This document shows, piece after piece, positions 6,378 through 7,053 of a stretch of DNA of 7,053 bases. Location: the NCBI GenBank assembly GCA_946885925.1, contig CAMPHP010000150.1, positions 1-7,053 of the forward strand. Direction: 5' to 3'. The position numbers were made by a program, and so were the translations under genes. The notes below the pieces were generated by a model. It had not been told where the DNA came from, did not search any database, and saw only the letters and a list, made by a program, of their open reading frames with translations. The DNA comes from an uncultured Litorilinea sp. (GTDB taxonomy: Bacteria > Chloroflexota > Anaerolineae > Caldilineales > Caldilineaceae). Position 1 is the first letter of the stretch. Every line of letters begins with the position of its first letter.

Positions 6378-6415
6378 AAAAAGCAGCACGGATGATAACG
6401 ATTCATCCGTGCTGC
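6378..6415 (-). terminator. Intrinsic terminator downstream of gltX
   Basis: A perfect 13-bp stem (6403-6415 with 6383-6395) around a seven-base loop is followed on the minus strand by TTTTTG and more T-rich sequence. It lies about 80 bases past the gltX stop. The stretch between (6416-6495) shows only a short CGAGA/TCTCG stem. It separates gltX from the copper-protein genes. Confidence 0.88.
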
Positions 6416-6495
6416 ATACAATACACATGGCGAAAACCACCTTCCTCAAGGCCTAAAGCTGCGAGAAAGGTCTCGTTTGCCACTATCTACTGTGC

Positions 6496-7053
6496 TTATA
6501 CCTTCTCACCCACATAGCTTTGCAACGCCTTAAGCGCATTCTCTACCCGCGCCAGCGTCTCTGCTCGTCCCAACACCTCAATACTCTCAAAGAGAGGCGG
6601 AGAGACGGTGCGCCCCGTAATTGCAACCCGGAACGGCGTAAAGTAGCTGCCCACCTTGACCCCGGCCTTCTCTGCCGCAGCGCGGAAAAGTGGCTCCATC
6701 GCCTCTGCGGTAAAAGGCTCCACAGAGCGTAGTAGTTCGGCACCCTCTTGCAAAACCGCTATAGTCTGAGCACCATCCAACCCCTTGCCGAGCAGGATCG
6801 TGGGGTCGGGATAGGTGATGGCATCGGCCTCAACAAAAGCCCAATCAACCTTGTCAGCTGCTTCGGTCAATAGCTTGATCCGCTCGCGCACCAACGGCAC
6901 CAGTTTGGCAAGCCGTTCGCTTGTGCGTAATTCTTCCTCGTCCATTCCCAATTGTTTTGCCAGGAATGGAGCCAAGCGCTGCTGAAGTTCTGCCGGGTCC
7001 ATCTCACGAATGTAGACACCGTTGAGCCATTCTAACTTGGGATAGGGCAATGC
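6496..7053 (-). CDS. gltX: Glutamyl-tRNA synthetase, C-terminal part (5' end off right edge)
   Basis: Seen: the last 185 residues, ending with TAA at 6496-6498; the frame is open to the window edge (A-L-P-Y-P-K-L-E-W...). The segment KLEWLNGVYIREMDPAEL is the typical link that follows the KMSKS loop in bacterial GltX. It is followed by a mostly helical region and the stretch VKVGSYFTPFRVAITGRTVS, then PPLFESIEVLGRAETLARV, which fit the anticodon-binding domain. Known: GltX charges tRNA(Glu) with glutamate in the cytoplasm; some versions also charge tRNA(Gln). The catalytic domain with HIGH and KMSKS lies outside the window, so discrimination cannot be judged. It is a housekeeping neighbour with its own terminator, not part of the copper module. 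GlnS is less likely because its C-terminus is beta-barrel type. Confidence 0.92.
   Translation of the reverse strand, partial: ALPYPKLEWLNGVYIREMDPAELQQRLAPFLAKQLGMDEEELRTSERLAKLVPLVRERIKLLTEAADKVDWAFVEADAITYPDPTILLGKGLDGAQTIAVLQEGAELLRSVEPFTAEAMEPLFRAAAEKAGVKVGSYFTPFRVAITGRTVSPPLFESIEVLGRAETLARVENALKALQSYVGEKV

Noticed and set aside
1..7053. Mobile element, CRISPR array or integration site
   Set aside because: No transposase or integrase frame, no terminal inverted repeats and no regularly spaced direct repeats are visible.

Overview
The window holds four genes, all on the minus strand. Read in the direction of transcription (high to low coordinates) they are: the 3' end of gltX (glutamyl-tRNA synthetase); a lipoprotein with a histidine-rich stretch, a YtkA-like beta domain and a thioredoxin fold; a lipoprotein with two plastocyanin-type copper domains; and a very large, membrane-anchored, exported multicopper oxidase whose reading frame stays open from base 3550 to the left edge (1183 codons, no stop). 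No plus-strand gene is supported, and nothing suggests a mobile element, CRISPR array, tRNA or rRNA.

Layout. The gltX fragment (6496-7053) is closed off by a strong intrinsic terminator at 6378-6415. A gene-free stretch of about 540 bases follows. It carries that terminator, then a sigma70-like promoter (-35 at 6274-6279, extended -10 at 6251-6256) overlapped by a 9-3-9 palindrome (6261-6281), then a long leader. The three exported-protein genes come next: 5958-4957, 4777-3692 and 3550 to beyond 1. The gaps between them are 179 and 141 bases. The second gap holds a perfect 15-bp hairpin without a T tract.

How they fit together. All three are built for work outside the cytoplasm, and two or three of them handle copper. 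The oxidase would take electrons from a metal or organic donor at a type 1 copper and reduce O2 at a trinuclear cluster. The tandem cupredoxin is a plausible lipid-anchored electron carrier or copper partner. The thioredoxin lipoprotein, with its His-rich segment, could keep cysteines reduced or deliver copper during maturation. The oxidase has at least three diverged two-cupredoxin units, which recalls ceruloplasmin and the large bacterial manganese oxidases of the MnxG/MofA type. A metal-oxidation role is therefore possible but unproven.

Organism. The gltX terminus, the lipoproteins with standard lipoboxes and the style of the large cupredoxin proteins suggest an aerobic environmental bacterium, perhaps Chloroflexota. 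This is an impression from protein style only; no ribosomal marker is present.
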